Below the pieces are notes generated by a model. It was not told where the DNA came from. It was given only the letters and a program-made list of their open reading frames with translations, and ran no database searches. A stretch of 64,000 nucleotides of DNA from Cyrtodaria siliqua. Its lineage: Eukaryota > Mollusca > Bivalvia > Adapedonta > Hiatellidae. The position numbers and the translations under genes were made by a program. The stretch is taken from the NCBI GenBank assembly GCA_037043455.1, contig JAWPHD010008300.1:2501-66500 (forward strand). The letters are read 5' to 3'. Of the stretch, positions 23,292 to 38,200 are shown one piece after another; the stretch's first letter is position 1; each line of letters opens with the position of its first letter.

Positions 23292-26200
23292 CTGAATAAA
23301 GATAAAACACTTTAGAAACAAGTATTTGGACCATTTCTACAGGACCATTTTTTTTCTCTTTTTGTGCGATGAAGAACCAATTCAACATTAAATAACTTTT
23401 CCTTCATATTTTTGGTAAAAGAGGAATTTTAAATGCTGCCATTTTAACACTATATGTCGTATACTTAAAATGTTGAACGTGAACAATATAATTATAGTCG
23501 TTTTAAATTATATTTATTAAACTAGTCGACAATGTGTAGATATACCATTTGTACCAAATAGTACAAACCTGCATCTCCTGAGTAGTTGTAAATCGTCAGT
23601 CGATAGTTGTTCTCTTCATCGCCAATACTAAACAGCGTATATTCGGCATACTTCGTGACGCTGTCAAAGTCCGTCATGTTTATTCTTAGGTCGTGATTTG
23701 CATGGGAAGTCAGTTCATGAATGACGTCATTTCCTGAAATCAATGTGTTTTTTTAGTGTTTTTTTATCGAACGGTTTCTTAAAACGTTACAATTATGAAG
23801 ACACACATTAATACACTATCATAACTGATGTCATTATTATCTGAAAGAAGAATTAAAGATGAATTGGTATGTTACCGTGATTTCTTTCTAACTTTTCCCG
23901 TTTACTCAGAGTTAATCATTGAATTTTACATCAATTCATTCCGTAAACGGATAGAGGTACTTGGTGAAAAGTCGTTTGCGACTGTGTGCCCTCAATAGCT
24001 AAGTTGGTATCGCTACCAGAGACAGAGACCTAGAGACAGAGACCTGTATTCGATTGAGGCACTTTCTTCACCACCTGTTATATTTGGGAGCTCGTCATGG
24101 TTGATCCTAAGCAACACCAATATATGTTCTGCTATATAATTAGACATTCATGGACAAATTTAAATCTGGTGCTGATGTGTGTAACCGAGTACAGGTATAC
24201 GGTTGAACAACCGATTACCAAATTCGAGTTCCGGTTGAGGCATCGTTTTGTCACGGCCTGTTACAATTCTGGACCGATTATAAATGGACAATTTAACTCT
24301 AATTATGACCTAGAGGGAGCGGAGAGGAAGTATGATTATGATTGATAGATAGATATTTTATTGATTTAAACGTTTATAGTTCATCATTACATAATTAATT
24401 TGTAATACATAATTATAATCAAATGACAGGTTACACATATTTCTACACACTCACTTATAGTTCAATACATATACTCCTTAATTAATCATAGATCATATTC
24501 ATCACACATTTTAATCAATAATCCAAGGATATCAAAAAACAAAAGGAATTATATATAAAATAACAATTTATGTGAGGATGTACTTGAATATATTTTAAGA
24601 AATAATATTTGGAAATAGAACATCAGACAGTAAACGCCTCTGACAAATATTTACTAATTCTTTCGTTTGTTTAAATTTGTACGATCGTTTCTTTTCCTGA
24701 ATTAATTTCTTGTAAATCAATTTAGTATTAGCCAGTAACACCCTATTTTTGCCCGACTTGTTTCTGTTAAAGTTGAATAATGCCTCTTTGTAACGTGTTA
24801 TAGCAAGAACACATTCATCATCGAACCATTTATTGGTATCGCTATTGTGTATTTGATAAGATGGCCTCAAGATCTTTCGTTTTTTAAAGAGCGGATCCGC
24901 AACATCTCGTATTGTATTTGTAAATTATATTATAAGGTTATTTATACTATTCATATCATCTTTGATTACATTATCAAACTAATTATTAAATAGTGGCAAT
25001 TATGCATATATATATGTCAAATGTTAGCCAAATACCCTATGCATGAACATCTTTCAGCACGGAAACGGTTGTTACAGACGGATAGGCCGACGTCGACAAA
25101 TCAATGTCCTACCGCCTCCCTCCGCCTTTTCGCGGACATTAAAGATGAATGGCCACCCTTTTTTGTAGTATTATCAATTAAAAAATTTAACTCTTAAACA
25201 TCATATAAACATTTCTTGATAGTCCCGGAGAGAAACATACATTTAAATCCGCTACTAAGTTGTACGTAAAAATAAGTATAATTTGCATGACGTAGATACT
25301 ACTTTTCCCACTGCGTGACTGTACGGGGAAATGAGGTAAATCTGAATTGTATAGGTGCACAACTGTTGCCGGATAATTGATAAATACATTCACCTGTGGA
25401 TTAATTTACCTGTTCAAAGTTTTCTACGTCATCAAATAAAATCGTTTTCTCGCTTTTCGCAGATATTGCAATGTGTGAATTGTAAATATCTAGTATTGTG
25501 TATTGATTTCGATTTAAATAGACATAAACATGTTCATGAAACAAAACATGGCCGGAGAACTTTAACTGAAGAGCGCATTTCTATCAGTAGTCGTAATCTA
25601 CAAATGTGTTTGTTTTTCACTAATTGATGTTAGATTGTCTATGTGTAGGAGACTATGGAGAGAAAACCGAAAGGAAGGGAGTGTATAAGGACAGTGGTTA
25701 ACATTTCTTAAATATTCTATTTTTAACTGTGGTCACGTTTATTATTTTGAGTTTCGTAGATATCAAACTTTTCAGATAATTGCATAGGAAAACAGCAAGA
25801 TAGAAAGAAAAGAAAATGAATGAATGTAGCATTTTTGAGTTTATATAATGTTGAAGAGGGAAATGGTGATGAGCAAAACATGGCTATGCTGAAGATGACT
25901 GCTGGAAATGCTCGATTCCCTTTCATTTTAAAAACCAAGACATTCAGTTTCAATCTCCCAATGCAGGAATTCTGCCTGTAGGGAATACGGACGGCTTTTT
26001 GCTCTGGTCCACGCAAACTTGATCCTCAACCACACAATTGATATATTATGTTGAAGTCATATGTTAAGTCATATGTTAAGTGTACGTACCGAGCCAATAT
26101 TCGCCATTCGGAGACCCAAATCCTTCCTTGTATGCCTGCCAGTTTCTGTAGAAATCCACAAAACCGTTATAGCGTCTTTGAATTACCTATATATATATAT

Positions 26201-29200
26201 AGCGTGAGTTTGTAGCAAGGTGACCCATTTTCTCGTATATACATATACATACTTTAAAGACATGCATATTGAAATAAACACTTATGAATGTTAAATGAAG
26301 ATAATTTGGTGTTCTTTGGATTGCGTATTTAAAAGTGTTGGACCTTTTATATCTGATATTCAAAAGTATTATGTGTATAACTGTACAAATCCCGAGATCA
26401 TCTTTATTTGTAAATATTTACAAAACAGCAATACCATTACATATCACACTAATCCTTTCTCAGTCACTTTATGTATCTTACAAATATATGTGAAACATCA
26501 TACACACCGTCCATGCATGTCCATTTGCCTCAAACACACAATATACGGATACCGCAAGTTGAGAGTTACTATATGGGTAGATAGTGTACACGCCACTGTT
26601 CGCATCTGGCGTGTTGTGCTTCACGTCAGAACATTCTCTTGGTTGCTGGGATGCTACAGCCAATGAGGACAATGCGTATAACACTTAAAAATCACCTGCA
26701 TATGATACCAGTGTTGAAGTTAATTTAATTACTACCACTGCCTATATGACAACTTATTATTTATAATACATGTGTAATTTATAGTGGTTCCACTGGTGGA
26801 TACCTTTTCCATTATTTTCTCCCTATTTGAAGACAGAAAAAATGATATTAGTAACAAAAACGCACTTAGTATCTCAAATGAGTAAGGGCCATAAGATTTG
26901 TATCATAATATACGTCGTTCTAAATTGGACCAATTTTTAGAACTATTAAGATTTATACGGCAATCAGGAAGACTGCTTTTGATATATTTAGGCTTTCTGA
27001 ATCAACTTTATGAGTTTTCATGTTTTAACATAGTGTGCACTCTGTCTCATCTAGTCTTAAAAATTAGATCTATAACATTTAAAAACAAATTCAAATTGAC
27101 ATGATGTTTTGTTCAAAACAAATTTTGTTATATTTTTAAACAAATACATCATGGTCAAATTGTAATAAAAAGTCAATGTTAGCCTTTAACTAATATTTGA
27201 TTTAAAAAAATGTAACTTTTATCCGGCGTAAAACGCTTAAAACGATTCTTTAGATGATTAGTTTTCTTCTGTTTAATTTAATTATTAACGATGTATCCAC
27301 CACTTTTCCACATTTCTTAACAAGTGCAGCTGACAAAACAAAGCTTTTGAAGAATGTGAACGATTTGTAAGGAAACGAGACAATCTCCCCGACACCCTTT
27401 TCCAGACCTACTTAAATTTAACGAGACGTCGAATTGTTGCACCTTCGTTATTAATACAATGAAATAGAATAAAACTAATCACCAATTAAGGAAATTAAGA
27501 TTATTACTCCTTAATGAGTAAATACAAATCAATAACTATGAAAATAAAATATAAAAAGGCATACCAAAGTGTGGGGAATATAAGTATTGAGCCTTTCAAG
27601 GTGTAGCACACCCATTGCAACACAGGATGTGTCGGCCTGGGGTATCGCATAATGGCGTCAATAAATAATTCTCATTACTTTTTGTAAAAAAAGGCATTTT
27701 CACTAATTTAAAGTGCTATTTTTGGTTTATATCACATTTTTGATCTATTTGTTACATTTTTCAAGCATTGCCATGTTAAAAGTGTGAGTTTTTAATTTAT
27801 TTTGCTTATATGGAAATGAGTGTATGAATACAATATTATGGCATCTCAGGTTTATGTTTTTAAAGGGAGCATTCATCCATGAGACAAGTTCTTTCTTAGA
27901 AGATACACGACTCCATTTTTCTGTGGATTTTTTGGCAGCATTTGTGTCATTTGTGATGAGAATGTAAGTTATTCATTTTTAATTTGGGTCTAGATATGAA
28001 TGACAACATGGCATTTCAATTTTAATTCACACACAACTCAATGCAACACTCAATGGGCGTGTTACACCTCAAACAGACACAGTTTTTTCCATTCAGATTA
28101 TTCTTCAAGAGAAGGAGAGTAAGGCGTAATGTTTTTGCTTAGTATATTTGTCATATTCAAAACTACATCAAACAAGCTATTCAATCATACAAAATAACAG
28201 CTAAATTTGAAACTTATTTCTGGGAATTTTAAAGCAATTAATTAGATGGATTGTCTACATCGTCACCTTTATTTACAAACAAATTCAATCAGAATCAACT
28301 CACACTATCTAAGTTAACAGAAATTACAATGCATTGTAAACAAATTTAAGTAAGAGAACACACAAGTGAGAAAAAACTCATTTTGCGGTATAGGCCAACA
28401 AGCAGAACCGTGCTTTTCTTTTGACAGCATTGTAATAAAATTATTGAATATGATGTTTGTGAATGAAATACTTTCTCAGATGTACTATTTGCGACAGCTA
28501 ATATATACTAAAGGAAAGAATAAATATATATCGTATGCTGCTGTTAATGGAATGGTACTTGGTTACATCACATCTTTCCTTTTGGAGAAAATTAAAACAA
28601 CACATAACACATAACACACCAACTGTTATCCCTTTAAAATTTCATTATTGATAGAATACGCGTTTCGCTCAAGCAGGTAAGCAAACTTAGGATGTAACAT
28701 TTTGCAATATCTTTACATTAAATATATTACTGAAATGGCACAAATTTTCAAAGCGGAACTTCAACATTTATGAATTTCATGCTTCAAAGTGTACTGTGAT
28801 TAAAACGTCTACAAAAGCACAGTTGTATCCTTTCTCTAGCTGCAACCCATTTGTTTACAAAACATTTTGGCATTTCTATGGAATATTCCGTGGAATTAGG
28901 TATGCAGTATATAAATTATATAACTGAAATTCCCGAGTTGCGTTTCTTTTTTTCCTTTAGTATATAATTGTAAAACTTGTAAGGCCGCTTATTTGTATAG
29001 TTCGCTTACGTGGTTGCACAAGGTTGTCACAGATCAAATCGCGGTTGCAAAGCCTGGTGGTGTTGCAACATATGTTACACAGAGCGTGATGGCCCTCTGA
29101 ACGTCGTCCTACTATTGATCCTACCGAGTGATGGCACGTCTGATAATAAAAGACCAGTAGAGTTTCAATCCAGGCGCATTCGCAATAATAGAAAACGTCA

Positions 29201-32200
29201 AATACAGCAAACAAGGCACATATACAAAACATATCGATTGGCTTCTTTCAGTATTATACTAAACTTAAAAATCTAAACAAATATGTCGTTTATAAAAGGA
29301 AAACTTTGGAAATCGCCATAAAAGGGTTGGCATTAGGGCTAATGCCTTCGAACGGTCAGTGGCAAAAGGGCCACTAGGGTTTTAAATCAGGTTCTAGGGT
29401 GTACCAAACCTCACACTTACCCTATGCTATCCCAATAAAATGGACAGTATAAATAAGGAAATCCCAGCCGGGCTATATCTTCTCAAAAACAAGGCAGCAT
29501 TACAAGGCAATATAAGTATAACACAAAGATGATCATGTGCATATGAATATAAAAACAGAAGCCTAAAAACCACAAAGCAATTAATGACTTAGCAGAAGCC
29601 AGAGTAAGATATTAAACTATTAAGGGCATGACAGATTGCTGACAAACATCAAACGTTTAGCCTCATTATAAGACCTATGCCATATAAAATGTTGCTCTGG
29701 AAACATCATAATTAGGGATAATTAACACAATTTAGAAATTAAAATCAATTATCTTGTCATAAATGTTGCTTAATATTTCTTCATTTTCAACTGATTGATG
29801 ATTTGTTAAGTTATTTAAGGTATATGGTGTTTACTATAGTAGAAAAAAAAGGACTGTCAATGTTTACTTTATCATCCAGATACCAAGGTGTTCTTAAAAG
29901 TTTCGATGACATCTGCCAGAGTATCTGGTAAAACACCCAACACGAATTCTCTTTCATGGCAATATAAAAACAAAGGTGCGACAAATGGTGCACAATTAGT
30001 ATCTTGTGGGATACCAACAATTTGTTAAGAAACTGTAGTTTTATACCTGAAAAATAAATTATCTCATATGACTATATGTAATTTACAAACTTACTGGGAA
30101 GTCCACATAGTGTAATTGCATAAACTGACGTTAGGAAAAACAAAGTCTTTATTATTGTTACAGGCCAAACAATGTAGCTATTTTCTCCATTAAAAGTATT
30201 TTGAATAAAAGCAATAAACTTGTTGTTAATAAGGTTGTTCGGTATAGTGCACTGAGTTATATGCGTGGAAACAGCATCTTTGTCAGTAGATTGAACTGAA
30301 GTATACGAATTAGTGCTCCTGAGTTCCAGAGATAAAACATTAAATTGACGAAGGCGTCAAACAATGATAACATTATTAGTTGCTTTATCAGCAGGAACTT
30401 ATACAAATTTATTGCGAAATTCCTGAAATTTCCATTTTAAATTACGAAATGAAAAAAAAATTGTATCGAAGGAAGTACAGAGGAGTTTGCTGTATAAAGG
30501 TTATACGATTATCTATGAGTTTAAGAATTGATTCTTTCCAAGTAGAAAGGAAGTTCGGGTCCGAATGGTCTCTATTTGTTTGCAAGACAAAGGTGCTGCA
30601 CTGACCATATTATTTAAAGCAGGCTACGTGCCAGCAACAAATTCAATTTTTTTTATACATTTCCCAGATAAATGTATAGACGGATATATTGTACTATTCC
30701 ACAAAAAATGTAGTATTAATGAAGTTAACAATTACAGGGGTATTACACTTTTAAGTACGTTTGGCAAACTATTTACAAGATTTTTAATTTTAAACAACAG
30801 GTTAAATGATTGGGCCGAAAAATAAATGTGTTTGTAGAAGCGCAGTCTTATCTGGATTTAGAAGGAATATGGGAACAGTTGATACTATTTTTTATTTTAC
30901 ACGGCATTATACAACAAACAATTAATTAGGGAAAACGTGTATTTGCTGCTTTTTATAGTTTCACAAAAGCTTTCGATTACATAGTAAGTGACATATTGTT
31001 GTTAAAACTGATTAAGTTTGGTGTGAGAGGGAAAAGAAAATGCTTGATATTATTGAATCTATGTATAAATCAGTGAAATCATTTGTTAAATATGATAATG
31101 AATCAAGTGAGGAATTTTCATGCTACTTGGGAGTAAGACAAGGAGAATGTTTATCACCTTTTTTATTTGCTATTTATTTGAATAATATTGAAGATTATCT
31201 CATTATAAATGATGTAAAGGTATTGAAGTTGGTTTATTGATGCTCTTGCTTTTGTATGCGGGTGATATTGTTGTATTTTCTAATACTGAACAGGGCCTAC
31301 AGAAAGGATTAAATGTTTTACATGATTATTGCAATAAATGGAGATTATTGCAATAAATGGAGATTAACGGTAAATACCGTAAAAACCAAAATCATGATAT
31401 TTAGAAGGGATGGTTTATTACCAAGAAATTTACATTTCATGTATGATGGTAAAAATATAGACATTATAAACCATTTTACATATTTGGGTATTGTTTTTAC
31501 TACAGGTGGGCCTTTTTCTACGGTAACTACTCTTGATACATTACTGGTCAGGCAGGAAAAGCCATCTTTAGACTTAACAAATATTTACAAACATTTACAT
31601 AATTATCTACAAAACATATGTTTGATATATTTGATACACTAATAAAACCAGTATTGCATTACGGTTGCGAAATTTGGGGGCTCTTAAATGCAAACGTAGT
31701 AGAACGTGTACATTTCAGTTTTTGTAAAAGTGCACTTTGGGTCAAAACATCTGCTCAAAACGAGTTTGTGTATGTTGAAATAGGCAGGACGCCTTTAAGA
31801 CAGCAAATATTGATATCTGTGATAAAGAATTGGTTAAAAGGTTTAAATTGAGAAAGTAAATATAAAAGCTGTCTATAATATGATTCTTTGTGACACTGAG
31901 ATGAGGCCAAATAAGAAAAACTGGGCATCAGAGGTACAAACTTTGTTAGAAAGCAGGGGTTTTAATTACGTTTGGACATTCCAAGGAGTTGGAAACATGA
32001 ATATGTTCATATCAATTTGTAAACAAAGAATGTCAGACACATTTATTCAAAACTGAATGTATTATATGTGACGTCCTTGATGACGAATACCATTTTAGTT
32101 TGGAATGCACTTTATATGAGGAACTAAGAACAAAGCTTATCAAGCGGTACTATTGGCAGAGACCAATTATTCCTAAATTTATTGAATTGTTGTCATCAGA

Positions 32201-35200
32201 AAAGCATATTACTGTAAAGAATTTAGCTACTTATGTTTTTGATGCTTTCAAAATTCGAAACGAATTATATTATAATCTTTAAATACTGGTACTCTCCCAA
32301 GAGGTACTCTACATTTTGAATATGTCAAATGGTATTTTTTGTCTGCGAAACGTAGTTTTGAATTACGTTTCTATACTAAATAAATCTATTTGTATAGTAT
32401 ATTGCCAATCTTATTAATGAAAGTGATTTAGCATGCTATATTAAGCAAATTGTAATATTATTTAAGATTTCGTATTACCATTGACTTCTGTATTTGAAAA
32501 TTGTTTGTAATACTATATATTCATGGACCAAATGGTCTACTATATTATTGAATAAAACATATATTTTCTTCCCTTGATGTTTAGAGGTGGGCATAAATGT
32601 AAGTTGTAAGAAATTATTAGTTTTATGTCCAATCTCTCAAAACGTGTTATATACATACAAATCTAGGTTATATAAGGTATACACTATTACCAGCAGGTTT
32701 ATATTGTGCAAGATCAAAACCTGGTGTTTGGGACTTGAAAAACATCAAAACGGGCCTTTGCTCCTAGGTATCGATACTATTCAAGTCCCGCCCACCAGGT
32801 AACTCGTAATCAGCATTTGAGATATATGTTTCCCTAAAAACAAGAACATATTTACCTCCAGAGCGCCACATCCGAAGTCGTACATCATGGACCCCGACTC
32901 AGTTGTGTACTTATGCATAAAGCAAACCTGCAAATGAAGAAAAAGCGTACATTACCACGTAACAAGACAAGAAAGAGAACGAATGTGTAGGCTAAACCCT
33001 AGTTTAAACCGCCAGCGTCCTTCTTTCTACAAGCCGTTCCAAGACTGTTGCCCTACTGTCAATCCGTTTGTGTGTGTGATGTCACATGCCTTCCTTCTTA
33101 CAATGCGATTCAAAGTATTGAGCCGTGAAGTTTGGACGATTTCAGTTGAAATGCAAAGAATATGTGAATCAGGAAAACTGCACACATGACTGAATGTTGA
33201 CATTCTTTTAGAAGATTAAATATGTACAATATTTCGCCGCTGTTCATATGATGCGCTGGCGCAGTGGCTAGCGATGAGATTTTTAAATGTCAAGGTAACA
33301 TTGAATGTCGTGAGTACACTGTCGTGTGTTCGAAACCAATATGCGGTATACATATTTCTTGCATACCGGAAAAGGTTATCCACATTTTACATGGGGGATG
33401 GAAGTGCGTAAATTTCCCATAGCTCATAGACTGTTTACGTCACATCTGCATTCGCAACTGTCTTTGCAGGGATTCAAACTAAAATACAATTGAATAATGA
33501 TACTTAAACAAATCAGCGTTACGCTGTGGAATCGGGTATCAATACATTATTACGCACTTCCGCCCCTGCTTTAATGGCAGCTGTCATATCTTCTATGAAA
33601 TATAGTTGTTTACAAAATGTTCGTCTCTTTGCAGGAGGCTTTTCAGAAATAGTTTTTCGGATAGCTTGTGTCTTTGATCAAACTACTTCACATAGCTTTT
33701 CTTGATAGCAACCTGGCACCTATGGTTTATATCACACCATTATGTACGTTCATAGTACAACATTATGCACGATTATATATAAAGTGGATCATAATTGTAT
33801 ACATACCTTGTTTGAAAGAATAAACGTGTGAATATGTTTTCATAAAACTAATATCCTGAATAAATCAAACAAAACGTGGGCTACAACTCTATGCTTCTAG
33901 TCAAATAATTATGGTTGTGTGCGGAGAACAACTGTCTGTGCATTGATAGATATTGGTCATTTGATACATAGCATTCTGATTATGTCCTGCAATAATGTCC
34001 GGCGAGATAAGAAAAAGCGTGGCAAATAATTTAAATAAGTAATAGACAAAGTATGGTCTCATCAAGTTGGTTGATTTAAACATCGAGATGGGGGTAGCCA
34101 ATCGATGTGTTTAAATCAACCAACAATATGAGATCCTACTCTAGTTGTTTTGTAGCATGTCAATTTCACTTGTCTGCCATACTCTAACTTCCGATAACTG
34201 GTAGTTAGAGTAAACCAGTCATTCTGAGTTGTTATTTAAAATTAAATGATTTACAAGTGTGCAAATACAAAGGAATGTGAGCGACCATGATAAAAATAAA
34301 AATATAACTGTCTGATGCTTACTCTATAATTTTGCTAAATCACAATGCAAACCAAACTGGCATTTTAACGACCCTCTCCCACCACCCCACACACAGGCTT
34401 GTCTAACATACCTCATTATCATCACATGTCACGTGATGTTGACAAGCCGCCTCATGTTCAACACCACTACATGACAGACACTGCTGACCTGCATCTGAAG
34501 TTTTAAATAAAAAGTCACAATTAGCACTTAATTGGCTTTGTTTTGTCAATATCATGAAAACAACGGACAAGTCATGTTTTCGTATGCACTTTCAATGCTT
34601 CATTACGTTTTTTCTAAATCGACAAATATCTTTCTGTTTATCAAGGTGAAATCATATTTTTATATGCCTGTTTTGTGGGGGGATAATGTATTTGCGATAA
34701 ATATTTTCCCTTATAACCATGTAAAGTCATGATGCGATCTATATTTGAAAACTTAGGTCAAAAATAGGTCAAAGTTTTCATCTTATTCGCCACTTACTAT
34801 CTTCTCGTGATAAACATACGTGCATTTTCAGAACGGACGTTTTTCCTTTGACTCCAATCGTTACACATCATATTTGCTGCTATATATTTATCATTGTACT
34901 TATTGTTGTTGGTTTTGATTGTGTGCTGTTGGTTGACTATCTTTTATTAACGCTACTTTTCCTGTTCGATTTCTTTCCTATCTTTACTTATTCACATTAA
35001 CATTTGTTTCTTTTTAAGTTGTAGCACACCCATTGCATCACATGAAGTGTTCGCCTGGGGTAGTCGCATAATGGCGGTCAGTAAATAATTCTAATTTCTT
35101 TTTGTAAAAAAAGACATTTTCACTAATTAAAACTGCCAATTTTGGTTTACATCACATTGTTGATCTATTTGTTACATTTGTCATGCATTGTCTTGTTAAA

Positions 35201-38200
35201 ATTGGAAGTTTTGAATTTGTTTTGCTTATATGGAAATGAATACAATATTTTGGCATTTCTGTGTTTATGTTTTTAAAGGGAGCTTTCATTCATGAGACAA
35301 GTTCTTTCTTAGAAGATATATGACCCCCATTTTCTGTGGATTTTTTGGCGGCATATATGTCATTTGTGATGAGAATGTAAGTTATTCATTTTTAATTTGG
35401 GCCTAGATATGAATGACAACAAGGCATTTAAATTTTAATTCATACACAACTCAATGCAAAAATCAATGGGCGTGTTACATCTATAAATCTCTGTTAACAT
35501 TAAGCTTTTTATGAAATCTCTGTTAACATGAATCCTTATATTTCTGTTAACATTAACCTTTCTATTACAGCTATATTTGTTCTATTTAATTTCCGTTAAT
35601 GTTTTCCATTCTACTAAATCTCTGTTAACATTTATCTTTCCATTGAATCGCTGTTAAGATTAATTTTTCTACTAATTATCATCACAATTCATTATTAGTG
35701 GTTCGAAAGTTATAAAGCGGATGTGTAAACTCCGCGTTTTGATAGATCCCCATGTGTGAAAATAAACATTTGAGGTTTTCGCGACACATTGTCTTACCGA
35801 CATTAATCTTTCTCAAATTAGCTTCAATATATTGTCTGACTGTTGAAATAATGTACAATGTTGTATAATGTTCAAATATTAGAAAACAATCAATTCCAGT
35901 AATAAGTGTATAGTGTTTATCTACATTGTGTAAACAATATAATGTTTAATGTAAACACTGCTCAGTGAACGTGATAGGATTTCATGAAATTACTGAATGG
36001 TGTGATAAGAAGGTTTTCTCCGAAACAAAGAGAAGCACCATATGTATATATGTATTTTTCCATTCTTAGCTGTGGCCTTCAGCTTAGACTTTGCAAGAAA
36101 GTGAGTTTTATTTAAACCAACTAGACATTGTGAGAATTGATTTTGACAGCTGTCAGGCGAAACCAATCGTGTTCACTACATCGTGTAATGAAAATGTATT
36201 TGTGAACATTCATGAACATTCACAATGCAATTTTGAAGTAAAGGTAAGCAGGGTATTTCCTTAAACACAACTGGTGTCCACTAACTCGATGTAAAGGTAA
36301 CGTTTTTGACCAATTACCACAAAGAGCAACTTAGCTATACAATGAAAATGACAATACACAACACAAAGAGTGGTGAAGACAGGGTTACCGACTTGGAAAG
36401 GTCAGTAGAAAAATGGCCCACTGGTAAGCTAAACTCTATTTTAAGTGTACACAACCTCGCTATTATACTGTCTTCAGCACACAAATTGACATCCCTGTAT
36501 GGGAAATCATTTTCCACCTTCATTACCTAAATTAACAGTTAATTTAAACATAATTATACGAAACATTAACACGTGCTCTTGATTTTAGTACCTATCACGC
36601 ACATATGCATTCAATCTCAAGGGCCTATTCTTTGCTCTTTTTTGTGCATTTGTTGATACCCTTTCCATTTCCTAAAACGTGATAAAGGTATACATCCCTT
36701 CATTATAGTAATGACTGGTTTGAGCATAGTGCATCACTAAGTGCACCATGGTATACATACTATAGGATTCTGGAGGCTAAATATCATAAAGCAACTCACT
36801 TTACGTTTCCATTTCTGCTTTCAGTAGTTACATACTGTAAAACGCGGGTAATGGATCGATTCCCTCTTTTAAAGAAATGAAGACAACACACGCACATTTG
36901 TAAGAAAGACTGTTTACTTTTAAGAAACAATACTCAATACAATCAGCCAATAAACATGAAGTGTGAGGTTTTCAACTAGAACAATCGCAAACAATAGAGA
37001 AAGATACAGCTCGAAAAGTTATCTGTTATATTGCTGATAACTAGGCATACTATCTCCGATAAATTAAAGATTGTATGCTTATTGTTTATATGTTATTAAT
37101 TGCACTGAAATAAGTACTGATGTCCTGGTGGTACTCTTCTCGCACGGATCCAACCAAGGTTTAATTTCCAGTCTACGTATAGTAAAAATAAGTATAAAAG
37201 TCGAACAGGAAATGCAACTTTCACAGAACACTGTAAACCCAAAAACACGCAAAAGGGCAAACAAGAATGGCAAAGTTAACAAAGAATAAAGGCAAATGAC
37301 GTCATGATAGGGTCATAACCTCTTTTGATAAAGCTTTTAACAAGTTTAACAAAGATAGTATGAAAGTGATCATGACCAAGGATCTTACAAAGTTTATAAA
37401 TCACATCACCAGAGAAGTCAGGCTGTGATAGACCTTGTCGCAGAAGAGTTCTTAAATTACTTTTATATTTGGAAAGAAGATCAGGGTTACGATAATAACA
37501 TTTTGCAAAGGTTTTACGAAGTTTATGGTAACGGTAGCCCTGATGGAGTAGCTTTTTAGTTATACAACGATTACGAATATTAAAGTCCTCAACTCGAGTA
37601 CAAGCTCTAGAAAAACGAAAAAGTTGCTCGGGGAACATCCCCATCTAAATGGGGATAATTAACAATATCAAAATTAAAATCATCTCTCTTGTCATAGATT
37701 TTGCTAATTATTTCCTCATTTTCAATAGAGACATGTAAAGCGAGAAATGAAGAAGCGTTAGTATCAGAAATAATAGCTTTATTAAGTTGAAGTTCTTTAG
37801 GATATATAGTATTAACCATAGTAGAAAAGAAAGAGTTGTCAATGTTCAGTATTTCATCCAGATACCGAGAGGTGTCATTAAAGGTTTCAATAACATCTGC
37901 ATGGGTAGCTGGTGAAAGACTCAACACGAAATCTCTTTCATAGCAATATAAAAACACATCTGCGACAAGCGGTGCACAGTTCGTACCCATAGGGATACAA
38001 CAATCTGTCAGTAAACGGTAGTTCCATACCTGACGAAAATATGATCTAATAGAAAAATAAGTGATTCACAAACTTCCTGGCAAGTCCACATAGTGTAATA
38101 TTCCAAACTGCCGTTAGTAAAAAACGCTTTAATATTGTTACAGGCCAAACATGTAGTATTTTCCCTAGCAAAAGTGTTTTGAATGAGAGTAATAAGCTTG

